DNA of 64,000 bases from contig NC_039362.1 in the NCBI RefSeq assembly GCF_003573695.1, positions 2,826,929-2,890,928 of the forward strand, given 5' to 3'. Below the pieces are notes generated by a model. It had not been told where the DNA came from and ran no database searches. It saw only the letters and a list, made by a program, of their open reading frames with translations. The DNA is from Papaver somniferum (lineage: Eukaryota > Streptophyta > Magnoliopsida > Ranunculales > Papaveraceae). The translations under genes and the position numbers were made by a program. This document shows, piece by piece, positions 31,477 to 42,263 of the stretch (positions are counted from its first letter, which is position 1; every line of letters begins with the position of its first letter).

Positions 31477-33092
31477 TCAACATACATTAAGTGATGCATA
31501 ATAAGATTTCAACCATTTACCGTTGATATGGGTATGGATTCGAGAGCCGTTCATCCGTTTAAGATAGTAGTATCCACTTTCCGTGGCTTCACAAATTCGG
31601 TAAGGGCCTTCCCAGTTAGCGGCGAATTTCCCAGCCTTCTCGTTTCTTTGGACGTGTGAGGCTATTTTTAAGACCATGTCATTTTCCGAGAAGATTCGCT
31701 CCTTGACCTTCTGATTGTAGTACCTCTTTGTCATTTGTCTGTACTTATCTGCAAAACGTTCGGCCTTGGCTCTTCGTTCTTCAAGAGTGTCGAGATGAGC
31801 GAATCCACTGATCTCGTCCGGAGTGGTGATACTTGCCATTGCTACCCTGGATGATGGGATAGCTATTTCTGCAGGTAATATCGCGTCTTCTCCATATACT
31901 AGGGAATATAAGGAGGCTCCTGTCGAACTCCTATTTGAAATACAGTACGCCCATATTGCGAGTGGCAGCTGCTCATGCCAGCTCCTGTGATGATCGTGCA
32001 CCAGTCGGCTTAGAATCCTCAGCAGTGCTTTGTTAGTAGTTTCAGCCTGCCCACTGCCCTGAAGGTAATAGACAGTCGAAGTATGGAATTTAATACCATA
32101 TTCGTCTAATAATTCCTTAGACGTTTTTATTAACAAAAGAGGTTCCATTATCCGAACGGATGACCATGGACGCGCCAAATCGACATATGATGTATTCCTT
32201 GATGAAAGCCGCGACAGTGGATCCTGAGTATCCGCGCAAAGGAGTGGCTTCCACCCATTTAGACGAGTATTCGGTCGCTGTGATAATATACTTATGCCAG
32301 GCTAACGGTATGGGGCTTATCTGCCCAATTATGTCGAGTCCCCAGCTATGGAACGTCCAAGGGGTGACAATGCTATGTAACCATGTGTCTGGTGCTCGAA
32401 TTATCGACCCATGGATTTGGCACTGCTGGCATTTTCGCACGTGTTCGGACGCGTCGAACTTCATAGTAGGCCAGTAAAACCCTCCCTCGTAGAGTTGAAG
32501 GAACAACTACATAGTCTTTATTACCTCCGTTCTTCTTGATATAAGCACCTTAGTGCCACATTCCCATAGCTTCTCCTGTACAGAATTCTGTCATGGATGA
32601 ATGAACCGGGCTGCTTTGCGCAGGATTTTGAGAGCATTCTATTTATTCTGTGGCAAGCGCTCGTGTCGGATGAAATCCAAATATGTCTTCCTCCAATCCT
32701 CGACCTCGGCATTACAGACTTCTGTTTGTTGGGGAGGCGTTTGGCAATCTTCACAACTATTTTGCACCACGGCCGCCTGGACCGCCATACCCGGCCAATA
32801 CACTCCCATTCTCTGCAAGCGTCGATATAGTGGCACTCCTCCTGTTTTCCCACATGATTCTTCGTGTACGTGGATTAACATTTCCTCCGCTTATGTCTTT
32901 CCCACACAGCACGATAAGGATCCTCATGTCGTCCGATCGTACAGCGCCCGTCGCATCATTACGAATTGTTTTAATACCTTGTAAGGCAGCATCTCTTGTG
33001 AGATCCATAATGTAGGTCGTTCTCCAGTCGTCCCTGTGCTCAAACGCCGCATCTTCCTTCCACGTGTTGGGCTGAGTTCTTTTCTTAACCAC
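31477..33092 (-). pseudogene. Tat integrase (with linker), frameshifted
   Basis: It would insert the cDNA into the genome. In order on minus: a linker (PNTWKEDAAFEHRDDW), a first zinc-binding-like module (HVHEESCGKTGGVPLYRRL, then YWPGM and SCEDCQ), a second module (FYWPTMKFD, KCQQCQIHG), then the core with WGLDIIG (first Asp), IRSDNGTSFVN (second Asp) and GSGQAETTNKALLRIL (Glu), and a C-terminal region with NDMVLKIASH and WEGPYRI, ending SYYASLNVC at 31477. Doubling of the YWPxM..C..CQ module is normal in this lineage. Three frames are used, so at least three shifts (about 32880, 32510-32640 and 32120-32180) are present. The DDE residues are intact. Confidence 0.85.
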
Positions 33093-33142
33093 TACTGTTC
33101 CTTCATCCGTTTCATTTAGTCACATTTTTGCTGCAAGCGTCC

Positions 33143-33990
33143 CTAAGTCATCGGTGTGTCGATTAGTGGATCTCCCCGTATGCTTGATGACGGTGCTTCC
33201 ATTCTAGTTATTAATTCTTTCACTTCAGCGCGGTAGGGGGCCAAGTGTGCCTCTTTTACCGAAAATTCCCTGGAAACTTGATTCGTGACTAACTTTGAAT
33301 CTCCTTTAATGTCTATTGCGCCCAGATTAATTTCTTCCATCATCTGTAGCCCTAAGATGAGAGCTTCATATTCTGCCACGTTATTATTACACTCGAAATC
33401 GAGTTTGAATGCAAACGACAGCAAATCCTTCTTGGGTGTTTCAAATATTATTTCCCATCGCTCCCCCGTGAGAGCCATATGATGATCCGTCAAAGAACAT
33501 TTTCCATCGCTCTTCTTCCTCTACCTCTGCAACTTCACCTGGTATTGCTTCACTTATCTCCGTACCGTCCATTCCAGGGAACGCAGCTAACAAATCCACG
33601 AACGCTTGTCCGCGGACCCTTTTGTATCGTTGGTATTTCAGTTCAACTTCAGACAACTGTAATAGCCATCGGGCCGTTCTTCCGGACAAGACTCTCTTTG
33701 TAGCCAAGTACGCAATCGAATTGGCAGTAGCTACTACTATAATTTCATGAGTGAGCAAGTAAGATAGTAGTTTCTGCGTAGCGTATATGAGTGACAAACA
33801 TGCTTGTTCTGCCCTAGAGTACCTGAATTCTGCGTCTCTAGAACCTCGGCTGACATAATATATTGGTAATAACTGATCATTACCGAGATCCTGAGTTAGC
33901 AACGCTCCGGTTGCTAGACCTATGAAGGCTATGTATAAGTAAAGCGGCTCTCCTTTGATGGGTGGTCGCAGAACTCGCGAGCTAATTGGG
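33143..33990 (-). pseudogene. Tat RNase H plus second archaeal-type RNase H
   Basis: The first domain (about 33990-33560) has ALLTQDLGND, IYYVSRG, EQACLSLIYATQKL, LSGRTARWLLQLSE and GQAFVDLLAAFPG, the usual Ty3 RNase H and tail. The second begins WKMFFDGSSYGSHGG (about 33505), shifts frame, then FKLDFECNNNVAEYEAL, ILGLQMMEEINLG and IKGDSKLVTNQVSREF, with the D..E..D pattern of archaeal-type RNase H. This extra domain degrades RNA in RNA/DNA hybrids and is characteristic of Tat elements. One frameshift lies between WKMFFDG and FKLDFEC near 33490. Confidence 0.85.
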
Positions 33991-34700
33991 CATTCCTTGA
34001 GCTTTCGAAACGCCTGCTCTTGGTCCGCTTCTCACTCGTATGGTTTGTTCTTCTTTAAAAGTGGAAAGAAGTATACAAAAGCTGAGCTAATCCGGGGATG
34101 AACCTCCGTACATAGGATATCCTCCCTATGAATGTTTGCAATTCTTTCACGTTCTCCGGCGACTTTATGATGGTTATAAACTCTACCTTTCTCGGATCTA
34201 TCTGTATGCCCTTGTTTGTCACTACAAAGCCCAAGAATTTCCCTAACTGGACTCCGTAAGTGCACTTTTGGGGATTCATATTTAGGTGATATTTCGTGCA
34301 TCTGTCAAAGACTCGCCTCAGGTGGTCCAGGTGATCTTCGTGCGCTTTAGACTTTACTACGACGTCGTCGATATACACTTCCATTATCTGATGTATCAAA
34401 TCATGAAAAATAGCTACCATCACTCGCTGGTATGTGGCACCTGCATTCTTCAATCCGAAGAGCATCACTACATAATAGAATTTTCCGTACGGCGTCTGCA
34501 ACTCCGTTTTGTGAGCATCCTCTGCTGCCATCCGGACCTGGTTGTAACCGCAAAAACCATCCATGAATAAAAACCTTTCATATCCGGACGTATTGTTTAC
34601 CGTGGTATCGATGTTGGGCACCGGGAAGTCATCTTTTGGGCATGCCCTATTTAGATCTCGATAGTCGACACAATATCGGACCTTCCCATTCTTTTTGACA

Positions 34701-35352
34701 TCTTAAATTTTGATATGTAGATCAAATTCAAGATGGATATCATTGATATTAGACAAAGAATGAAATCAAATCAATGATAAAATAAATAATCAATAAGAAA
34801 TAAATTGATCTACATACCGAAACAGTAATGGAGACGATGTTTAACGTGGTTCGGTCAACTCGACCTACGTCCACAAGCAACCCCGTAGGGTGAATAATAA
34901 TATTGATCATCAGAACATTCTGAGATGATTTACAATTACATTATGACTCTTTGTTTATAGAGTACTAATAGTTAATATAGGATATTATATTATTCTCTAT
35001 AATATATACCCTAATTAACTAGAATATGAGTAATAGGAAATTACCTAGATATTTGACTTGTCTAGAAAACTACCTAAATTACACAAGATCTTTTTATTCT
35101 TGGAAACTTAACTAATCTCCGTCGATCTTCTGATAACTTGAGTCTTGATCACTTCATCTTGACTTTGACTTCAGTTTGAATATTGTATGGTCTTCATTTC
35201 ACGTGCCACGTATATCATGGTCACTTGACTTAACCTCCACTTCACGTGTCTTACTGCACAGTTACTTGATTTAGTCTTCACTTCACCATATAGTTTACTC
35301 GGTCCTTGTCTGCACCTCGGATACTTGTTTGTATCTGCTATATATTCTAATA
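34701..35352 (-). repeat. 3' LTR of the copia-type element
   Basis: The terminal base pair pattern is slightly changed at the end (TCTTAAATTT against TATTAAATTT in the partner). A TATA box (CTATAAACAAAG on minus) lies near 34950-34965. Confidence 0.93.
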
Positions 35353-35363
35353 CCCCCCCTCAA
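35353..35363 (-). promoter_or_regulatory. polypurine tract
   Basis: TTGAGGGGGGG on minus, abutting the 3' LTR. It primes plus-strand DNA synthesis. Confidence 0.85.
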
Positions 35364-35604
35364 GTTGGACACGCAGAGAAACGTAGTGTGCAACTTGGAC
35401 AATTGAAGAAAACTTGTGACAAAAATCTGTACTTCACCTTCGAACAAGACACTTGATCTTCGGTTGCGGCGCTTGAAAATTGAAACAAACTCAGTAACAC
35501 TGCAGAATATACGTTTTGACTTCTGTTGAAAATTGTCTTGACTTGGATAAGTTTGGTGAGGGTCCACGGTCCATACACTTATTGTTTTTTTTTTTTTTTT
35601 GAGA

Positions 35605-35760
35605 ATTGGCTCGTTTGGCCACTGGATTTGGTTAGTTAATACTAACCATACGAAAGACTTCACATTGCATCAACATTGAGAATCGGCTCTCTTGGCCAAT
35701 GGATTTGGTTAGTTTAATACTAACCATACGAAAGACTTCATGTTGCATCAACATTGAGAA
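35605..35760. repeat. ~77-bp tandem duplication in the copia-type element
   Basis: GAGAATTGGCTCGTTTGGCC..ACTTCACATTGCATCAACAT is repeated as GAGAATCGGCTCTCTTGGCC..ACTTCATGTTGCATCAACAT, both containing GGATTTGGTTAGTT and ACTAACCATACGAAAGACTT. Confidence 0.85.
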
Positions 35761-35959
35761 ATATTGGTAGGCGTCTAGGAGACTTTTCAAAGGAAAAAGA
35801 TTCTCCTAAAGGAAAATATTGTGCAAAATCGTAATAATTATTATTACTAAAAAATATGATCGAAAATAGGAAATATTTTCGAAAATAAAAGATAAATATT
35901 TTATTGAATATCATTTCATGACATAAAGATCTCGCCAAGATTGGCAATTAAAGAAATTT

Positions 35960-36410
35960 ACCACTCTTAGCGTCCTTAAATATAAGGAGAAATTTTACAT
36001 GGTAAAGATACAATATAATCTAAAATAAAGATAGAAATATTTTATATTGATTTTCGAAAACACATAAAATATTTTCAAGATAACCCAGAAGCGGGAGATT
36101 TTCGTCCTTAAATGTAAGGAGATATTTTTATTCCATAAAAAATACGGTGTGATGTGCATTAATCCTAAAAATATACCACATATATGAAATTATTTTTAGA
36201 TGCAATAATCATAAAATATATCGTCAGTGCAGAAATATTTTTCGTGAAAGGAAGACATCTTAAATTTTCCAAAATAAAGATGGAAAATATTTTGAATTTT
36301 TTTCGAAAATAAAGAAAATATTTTCAAAATAATCCAGAACAGGATATTTTTGTCCTTAAATGTAAGGAGATATTTTTATTCCATACAATATTTTTTTTTA
36401 TGGAATTATT
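35960..36410. repeat. ~240-bp imperfect tandem duplication in the copia-type element
   Basis: GTCCTTAAATGTAAGGAGAT and ATTTTTATTCCATA recur at about 36115 and 36355, with a weaker GTCCTTAAATATAAGGAGA at about 35972. AAATATTTTC/GAAAATAAAG motifs lie between them. Confidence 0.75.
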
Positions 36411-36419
36411 TTTACTTAC

Positions 36420-37418
36420 TATTTGCAGTAATCATAAAAGTATACCAAGAAAGAAAAATACTTTTGCATATAATATCCAGACAAAATATTTCGGGAAAGA
36501 AATATTATTGGATATATTATAAATGATTATCTTTGGAATACAAAGACACTTTGGAAAGTAAATCAATTTCCAAAATAAGATATACGAAAATTATAATAAC
36601 AAGAATTTCCCTGCCATAAGAATTATTTTATGACGTGAATGAAATATTTTTGAGAATCATTTGCTCATAAAACAGAGAAAGATGTGAATACGAAAATGAC
36701 AGTATGCACAAAAGGTACGTACCGAACGAGATATATGCAAAAATTTAACGGTGGTAAGTAAGTTTAACTACACCGTTTAGCATCGTTCTGATCTTGTGGT
36801 ATAGATTTTTTTTTTTTTGTTGTTGTTTTTGGAGCAACAGTAAGTTCAATTTTAGACCTTTTTGGATGGAAACCAAAACTGAAAGGGCATAGACGATCTC
36901 TGATGCGAGACGTAATAAATACAACCAACATGTATTTATTGTTGGGTCTGAATGAAATATCGGTCAACTGAATTAATGTTGACGTTGGAACGAAAGTGAT
37001 TTAAATACATTATTATCTTTGAAAAGAAATTTGAAGAATATATTTACTCATAATAATCACAGCTAAGAATATATTAAATATAATGAAGTATATTTTAACC
37101 GGAAACTATTCTTGGAACTGAAATCGATTTCCGCTATCATGTGAGATAATAAACGGTAGCAGTGATCTTTGATATTAAAGAAAATAATCTTCCAACAACA
37201 CATGTGATGCCGTTAATGAGGTTCTCATTAAGTTGATAATAATCATACTCAAACAAATCAGAAATAGACAGTTTTATTTGGACGATAAAAAAAATAACAA
37301 AGTCAGACAAAAACTTTGTTAGATATATTCGATCAAAATATTTGATATTCAATTTAAAATGAAATTATTATTGAGCATTAAAATAAATTGCGGAAGCGAT
37401 TGGATCGAGAGCATCGCT
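36420..37418. other. copia-type element interior, non-coding
   Basis: AT-rich leader region downstream of the primer-binding site on minus. Minus frames up to 71 codons are present without recognisable domains. Confidence 0.5.
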
Positions 37419-37430
37419 GCTCTGATACCA
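37419..37430 (-). promoter_or_regulatory. primer-binding site, initiator tRNA-Met
   Basis: TGGTATCAGAGC on minus, with no gap to the LTR. Confidence 0.93.
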
Positions 37431-38082
37431 TATTAAATTTTGATATGTAGATCAAATTCAAGATGGATATCATTGATATTAGACAAAGAATGAAATCAAA
37501 TCAATGATAAAATAAATAATCAATAAGAAATAAATTGATCTACATACCGAAACAGTAATGGAGACGATGTTTAACGTGGTTCGTTCAACTCGACCTACGT
37601 CCACAAGCAACCCCGTAGGGTGAATAATAATATTGATCATCAGAACATTCTGAGATGATTTACAATTACATTATGACTCTTTATTTATAGAGTACTAATA
37701 GTTAATATAGGATATTATATTATTCTCTATAATATATACCCTAATTAACTAGAATATGAGTAATAGGAAATTACCTAGATATTTGACTTGTCTAGAAAAC
37801 TACCTAAATTACACAAGATCTTTTTATTCTTGGAAACTTAACTAATCTCCGTCGATCTTCTGATAACTTGAGTCTTGATCACTTCATCTTGACTTTGACT
37901 TCAGTTTGAATATTGTATGGTCTTCACTTCACGTGCCACGTATATCATGGTCACTTGACTTAACCTCCACTTCACGTGTCTTAATGCACAGTTACTTGAT
38001 TTAGTCTTCACTTCACCATATAGTTTCCTCGGTCCTTGTCTGCACCTCGGATACTTGTTTGTATCTGCTATATATTCTAATA
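37431..38082 (-). repeat. 5' LTR of the copia-type element
   Basis: 652 bp, with TATA box CTATAAATAAAG on minus near 37678-37690. It adjoins the primer-binding site on its inner side and TGACA (38083-38087) on its outer side. Confidence 0.93.
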
Positions 38083-38514
38083 TGACAACTGGTACAATGT
38101 TATCCAACCATGTAGGGTGTTGGATCGGTTAGATAAACTTTTCCTTCAACAACTTTTCTACTTCCTCCTTGATGGCGAGTTCCACTTCTTCTGGGAAGTT
38201 GGGACTCCTTTGTTTAACCGGTATGTACTCGGGTGAGACACCTAGGTTGTGTGTGACTAAGCTGCTATCCAACCCGAGCATCTTATCATAGGAAAACACA
38301 AACACGTCTTGGTACTCATGAAGAAATTCGATCATCCAATCTCTTTCTTCCACTTGTAAACATTTGCTAATGCGCACACATCGCGGGTTGTCCTCCGACC
38401 CAAGGTTTACTTCATCTAACTCATCGAGAGTCGGATTCACTTCTATCTGATCTTCGGGTAGCTTCCTTACTATTTCCGCTATGGATTCCTCTGTCTCCTC
38501 CTGTGATCTTCTTT

Positions 38515-39431
38515 CTATCGGATTGCCTCCACCATTTCTTCGTCGATTGACGACATAACAAAGTGTTGCTCGGTCTGGGAGATTTCCCCTACTAATTGAT
38601 ATAAACGGTAGGCATGTCCCCTTTCAGGCCGTGAGAAACGTTTGAAATGACCGCCTTCTGACTTTGCAATCGCCCTTTTACTCCCCGCAGGAGGTCCCAT
38701 ACTTGATGGACTAAATACTGACTTGGATTTCTTTTTTGGCAGTTCTGCAGGCTGAAACTCCTCCCATTTCGGAAGAGGCGTCAGATGATCCGGCCGCTCT
38801 TCTTCATCCGGGATTGGCTGCGTATAGAAGACCGCATCAGCCATGTAAGCTTCTTCAGGTCCAAAGAGGTTGCTGGTAGATGGAATCCGGTATTGTCTTC
38901 CTCCAATGTTGTTCTTGACGCACTGGTGATACGTTGACGCCACCACTTTATGATTCAGGAGCCATCCCTTCCGAGCAGCACGTAGAACATCATGTCATCC
39001 TCCAGCACGTAGAACGGGGTAACCGCACTAATAGGTCCGATTTTCATCATTAAGTGTACTATCCTAATCGCCACTTGGGTATGTCATCCGAATCCTCTCA
39101 CGGTTGTAGCGCGCATCTTGATGGTTGTTCGGGACACTCTCAACATAAGTGAAATTAGATAAAATGAGGCTCCACCATCTATGAAAGCTCTCTTAAGCGG
39201 CTGTTTATTGACAATGTTCATTAAGTAAAGAGGACGAAGGTGCTATCCGGGATAACATGTATCTTCGTCTGTAAAAACGATAGCTTCTTTTGGCAATAGG
39301 TCGTAAGGTTTCCCAACCGCAATGACAGCTATTGCCTTGGATGCTCTGCGGACTTGATTCTCACTGAAGTGAAAAAGAATTAAAGAATTGTTGAGCCAAG
39401 ACAGTCTGAGAAAACTTACTAGCGACTCCAT
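38515..39431 (-). pseudogene. Tat aspartic protease region
   Basis: On minus, AIVFTDEDTCYPG (about 39280-39243) ends in a stop. Reading continues with LRPLYLMNIVNKQPLKRAF, then the active-site segment IDGGASFYLISL (about 39185-39150; DGGA in place of the DT/SGA of most proteases, a change also seen in many Tat copies), VRGFG, GPISAVTPFYVLEDD, LLGREWLLNHK and STYHQCVKNNIGG. This is the retropepsin that matures the polyprotein. Frames change at least once and a stop lies upstream. Confidence 0.75.
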
Positions 39432-39600
39432 TGGTATCTTGAAATTTCGCCATCTCAGAAACCTCGTATTCTTCTTCCTCTTCTTTGTCCTCCCACGGTA
39501 TCCAACTTTCTCCCTCGATCGGGTCGTGTGAGATCATCATAACCTGATGTTGTGGTAGCGTGTCGTTGTTGACATTTTTCCCCCTATCTCCATCTCGCCT

Positions 39601-40913
39601 CTAGCTCGCTTTCTCTGGATGATATAGAAGTGAGAAACATTCTATGGTTGGATGATTAACCCTTCGGTGGTAATGGCAGTATCGCTCGTGCATCTTGTTC
39701 GCTGCAGTAGATTCCGTCAGCACTGGTGGAAAAGTTTCATCCTTGTTCGCAATCCACTGCTCCAAAATCCTTACTATCCGTTCTTTGCTACATGGCATGG
39801 GGGTGGCGGATTGGACCTTCCTCCATCCGTTCTCCCTCCCCTTCTTACGGATTTTCCAAGGTAAGTAGATCTGCTTTTATCATTTCGTTATCCTTGCTTA
39901 TTACCAAAGGCTGGTGCTATTGTAGTGTTGACTGAGTGTTGTTCCCATGTGTGTCCTCCTGAATGCATATCATCCGCACAATCTGATATCCGGGATGCCT
40001 CCTCCTCGACTTCTACAAAGGTTGGAAATTTGAAATTTGTTAAGTTCAGTCGAAAGATTGTGTCCATTCCTCTAATGCAAATTTCCACAAGGCGCTCCTC
40101 TGGGATATCCTCATGGCATTCCAACGTGAAATCCAGGATTCGAGTAATATATTTGCTGATCTCTTCTCCTACCCTCTGGGAACATCTTCCAAAATCGATC
40201 GCGGTGACCCGTCTTTGCGCTGAGTAGAACTTCTTGAGAAAGAGTTGTATCATGGCTGACCATGAACCGATGCTTCCGAGAAAATTTTTGTACCATGTAA
40301 AAGCATTATCTGTAAGCGAGTTTGGAATTTCTCTCATACAAAGATTTTCATCCTAAGCGTAAGCATTCATCGCGGATATGAAGCGACTCACGTGCTCACG
40401 TGCATTCCCGTTTCCGCCATAGGTTTTGAATTTTGGTGACACATAGTCCTTCGGGTATGAGTAATCAGCAATCTCCGTGGAATATGGTGATGCTAGCGAT
40501 TCGTACGCTCCATGCTTGTTTACCCGGTAATTGGTTTCTAGATACTTTGCGATCGCCTTCTCCGTTAATCCTTGGACAGTATTCTTCGCACATACTACTC
40601 TAACAGTTGTTGCGTTTTGATCCCTTGATCGCTTTAGCAGTCCGCGAAGCTCCTGTTGTCTCTTAACGGACGCGTCTAACTCCTTTTTAATTTCCGATAC
40701 ATCCGCCTCATTTGATTCAACCACGGTTTTTCCTTTTGACAAATCCGCTTTCTTATGAGACCCTCCGGCACTCTATACAATAGGTGTGACCACTGTCGAC
40801 CCGATCCGTACCTCTTCGTCGCTTTCTTCCTGTATGTCTTCCATATCGACACGGTCCGAATTAGGTGGTGCTCCACCTGCTGGTCCCTCTCGGTTCGCGC
40901 TCGCGAGTATCAT
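39601..40913 (-). pseudogene. Tat gag
   Basis: Coat protein of the particle. ATG at 40913 begins ILASANREGPAGGAPPNSD, and a stop follows TPIV (about 40775). In frame continues DLSKGKTVVESNEADVSE. The conserved part YGGNGNAREHVSRFISAMNA, a TAG stop (about 40353), DENLCMREIPNSL, NAFTWYKNF, IQLFLKKFYSAQRRV and RILDFTLECHEDIPEERLVE matches the retrotransposon gag domain. After a frameshift near 39885, RYCHYHRRVNHPTIECFSL forms the Cys/His element typical of this lineage. Two in-frame stops and one shift disable it. Confidence 0.88.
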
Positions 40914-41133
40914 GCTGGAAAAGAGGCTAAGATCCTCCCACTGTGGTCGCAATATTGATGGGGTAAATATGGGAAGGAGGAACTAGCCCTAATCACAGAA
41001 AGTACTCCCAAGGTATAAAGAGGTTATGAGCAGTAATGAGGAACTAATGATGACGCTAAGCATACTTTCTATCTCCTTCTAAATTTCCAGTATCATATTT
41101 GACAAGCAGTGTCAGACCCAGACTCGACTAACG

Positions 41134-41156
41134 CTGCCTTCCCCCACCCCCACCCA
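41134..41156 (-). other. G-run with quadruplex potential
   Basis: The minus strand reads GGGTGGGGGTGGGGGAAGG, four G-runs with one- or two-base spacers. It lies just outside the Harbinger insertion on the 5' side of the Tat element. Confidence 0.5.
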
Positions 41157-41565
41157 AAAAGAGAAGTTCATAATCATATAATTACTCTTCATCTTACTTA
41201 CCTTGTAGTTAGGGCAATTCCCATGAGATTCAACAAATGTTTCATTTGTTGAGCCAGGTGGATGGTCAAATGTGATTTTGTACTATGGGAAAACATTGGG
41301 CGGCTGACCGTCAAGCGCGCAATGTAGCTGAAATCGCTGGCGGTCATCCTTCAAACGTCGGCGCTCAAGTAAAACCGCTGGCGATTTTTATTGAGCCTCC
41401 AGCGTTTCAATGATGATCGCCAACGACTACTTTCACCGGAACGGCTAGTTTCTAAAGACCAATTTTTTCCTCCATAAATACGGCTCTAGTTTGATCTCAC
41501 AAATTTACAACGATATTTCATCTGATCAATCTTTTCTTAATTTCAATTGCTTTCAATTTTCAACC

Positions 41566-42263
41566 ATGAATTCTGATTATGATTCTTCTGAGGAAGATAT
41601 GGAGATGGATGAAATGTTGTATGAAGAAGAAGAAGAACAGTGTGTGGAGTTTTTGCGTCAAATGGATGAACAAGATCAAGATAGAAGAAGGTGAAGTTTT
41701 ATGTTGCAATTACAAATGGGGATCCTACCAAAGCCTTTAGAGCGGTATGAAGATGCGACTAGAAGACGGACGTGGCGAGATCGACATTTTTACCACGAAA
41801 AGATGATGCATGATTATTTTAATCATGATTGTGTCTATCCCGATGAGGATTTTCAACGACTATTCTGCATGGACCGCAACTTGACACAAAGGATTATTCC
41901 CTAAAATTTGTCAGGTACAACCTTTATTTAATTATCAGTATGATGCACGATATGTACGAGGCTTTAGTCCCGAACAAAAGGTCATTGTGGCCCTCTGTAT
42001 ACTATGTTATGGGGTACCATCGGATTCCACAGATGATTACATCCGTATTGGGAAAACAACCGCCTTTAGGTATCTCAAATTGTTTTGCGAAACAATAGTC
42101 AAGCAGTTTGGTCCAATCTTTTTAAGAAAGCCTACTCAGGAAGATGTTCAAAGAATAACTGCAGAAAACACCGCGAGGGGTTTTCCAGGAATGCTAGGTA
42201 GTCTTGACTGCATGTACTGGACGTGGCATGCGTGTCCGGTTGAATGGGCAGGCCAATATAAGG
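41566..42263 (+). pseudogene. PIF/Harbinger transposase, 3'-truncated
   Basis: A DDE nuclease of the HARBI1 family. ATG at 41566 begins NSDYDSSEEDMEMDEMLYEE. There is an in-frame TGA at 41692, then LQLQMGILPKPLERYEDATR and FNHDCVYPDEDFQRLFCMD, a frameshift near 41898, PKICQVQPLFNYQYDARY, PEQKVIVALCILCYGVPSD, STDDYIRIGKTTAFRYLKLF, and the first catalytic Asp segment GFPGMLGSLDCMYWTWHACP, WAGQYKG. The frame ends exactly where LTR-element DNA begins; the remaining two catalytic acids are lost. Length is about 230 of the usual ~400 residues. Confidence 0.9.

Larger units (their letters stand above)
34701..38082 (-). mobile_element. young copia-type non-autonomous LTR element, 3.4 kb
   Basis: Two LTRs of 652 bp each (34701-35352, 37431-38082) differ at six positions that I count. 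They are flanked by TGACA on both sides. The primer-binding site TGGTATCAGAGC (initiator tRNA-Met) directly adjoins the right LTR, and the polypurine tract TTGAGGGGGGG adjoins the left one, so the element reads on minus. The 2.08 kb interior encodes no gag, protease, RT or integrase and must be mobilised in trans. LTRs run TATTAG...TTTAATA on the element strand rather than TG...CA. At ~0.9 percent LTR divergence it is a recent insertion into the Tat RT gene. Confidence 0.95.
34055..38440 (-). pseudogene. Tat reverse transcriptase, split by a 3.4 kb insertion
   Basis: The N-terminal part (38440-38088) has YQDVFVFSYDKMLGLD, LGVSPEYIPVKQR, EEVEKLLKEKFI and HPTWLDNIVPVV. It resumes at 34695 with KKNGKVRYCVDYRDLN and RACPKDDFPV, then FLFMDGFCGYNQVRMA, PYGKFYYVVMLFGLKNAGAT and the YIDDVVVKS catalytic box (34360-34390), FLGFVVTNKGIQ and a thumb region to about 34055. 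TGACA, in the middle of VVKKNG codons, is the duplicated target. Aside from the insertion, a stop after KFI and a shift near 34050 occur. RT copies the element's RNA into DNA. Confidence 0.9.
30146..41208 (-). mobile_element. Ty3/gypsy retrotransposon, Tat lineage, degenerate
   Basis: The minus strand carries, 5' to 3', gag (40913-39601), protease (39431-38515), RT (38440-34055, interrupted), RNase H and a second archaeal-type RNase H (33990-33143), and integrase (33092-31477). Beyond it lie an 84-bp tandem array and an antisense reading region on +. The second RNase H, the protein order and the antisense 3' region are marks of the Tat lineage (Retand/Grande/Ogre relatives). Multiple frameshifts and stops disable it. 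I could not delimit LTRs: the 3' side abuts the mosaic locus at about 30.14 kb and the 5' side runs into the Harbinger insertion at 41.2 kb. It is interrupted at 34701-38082 by a copia-type element. Confidence 0.85.

Noticed and set aside
32160..33015. Several + strand ORFs over the integrase region
   Set aside because: Shadows of the minus-strand integrase, which carries the DDE and zinc-binding residues.
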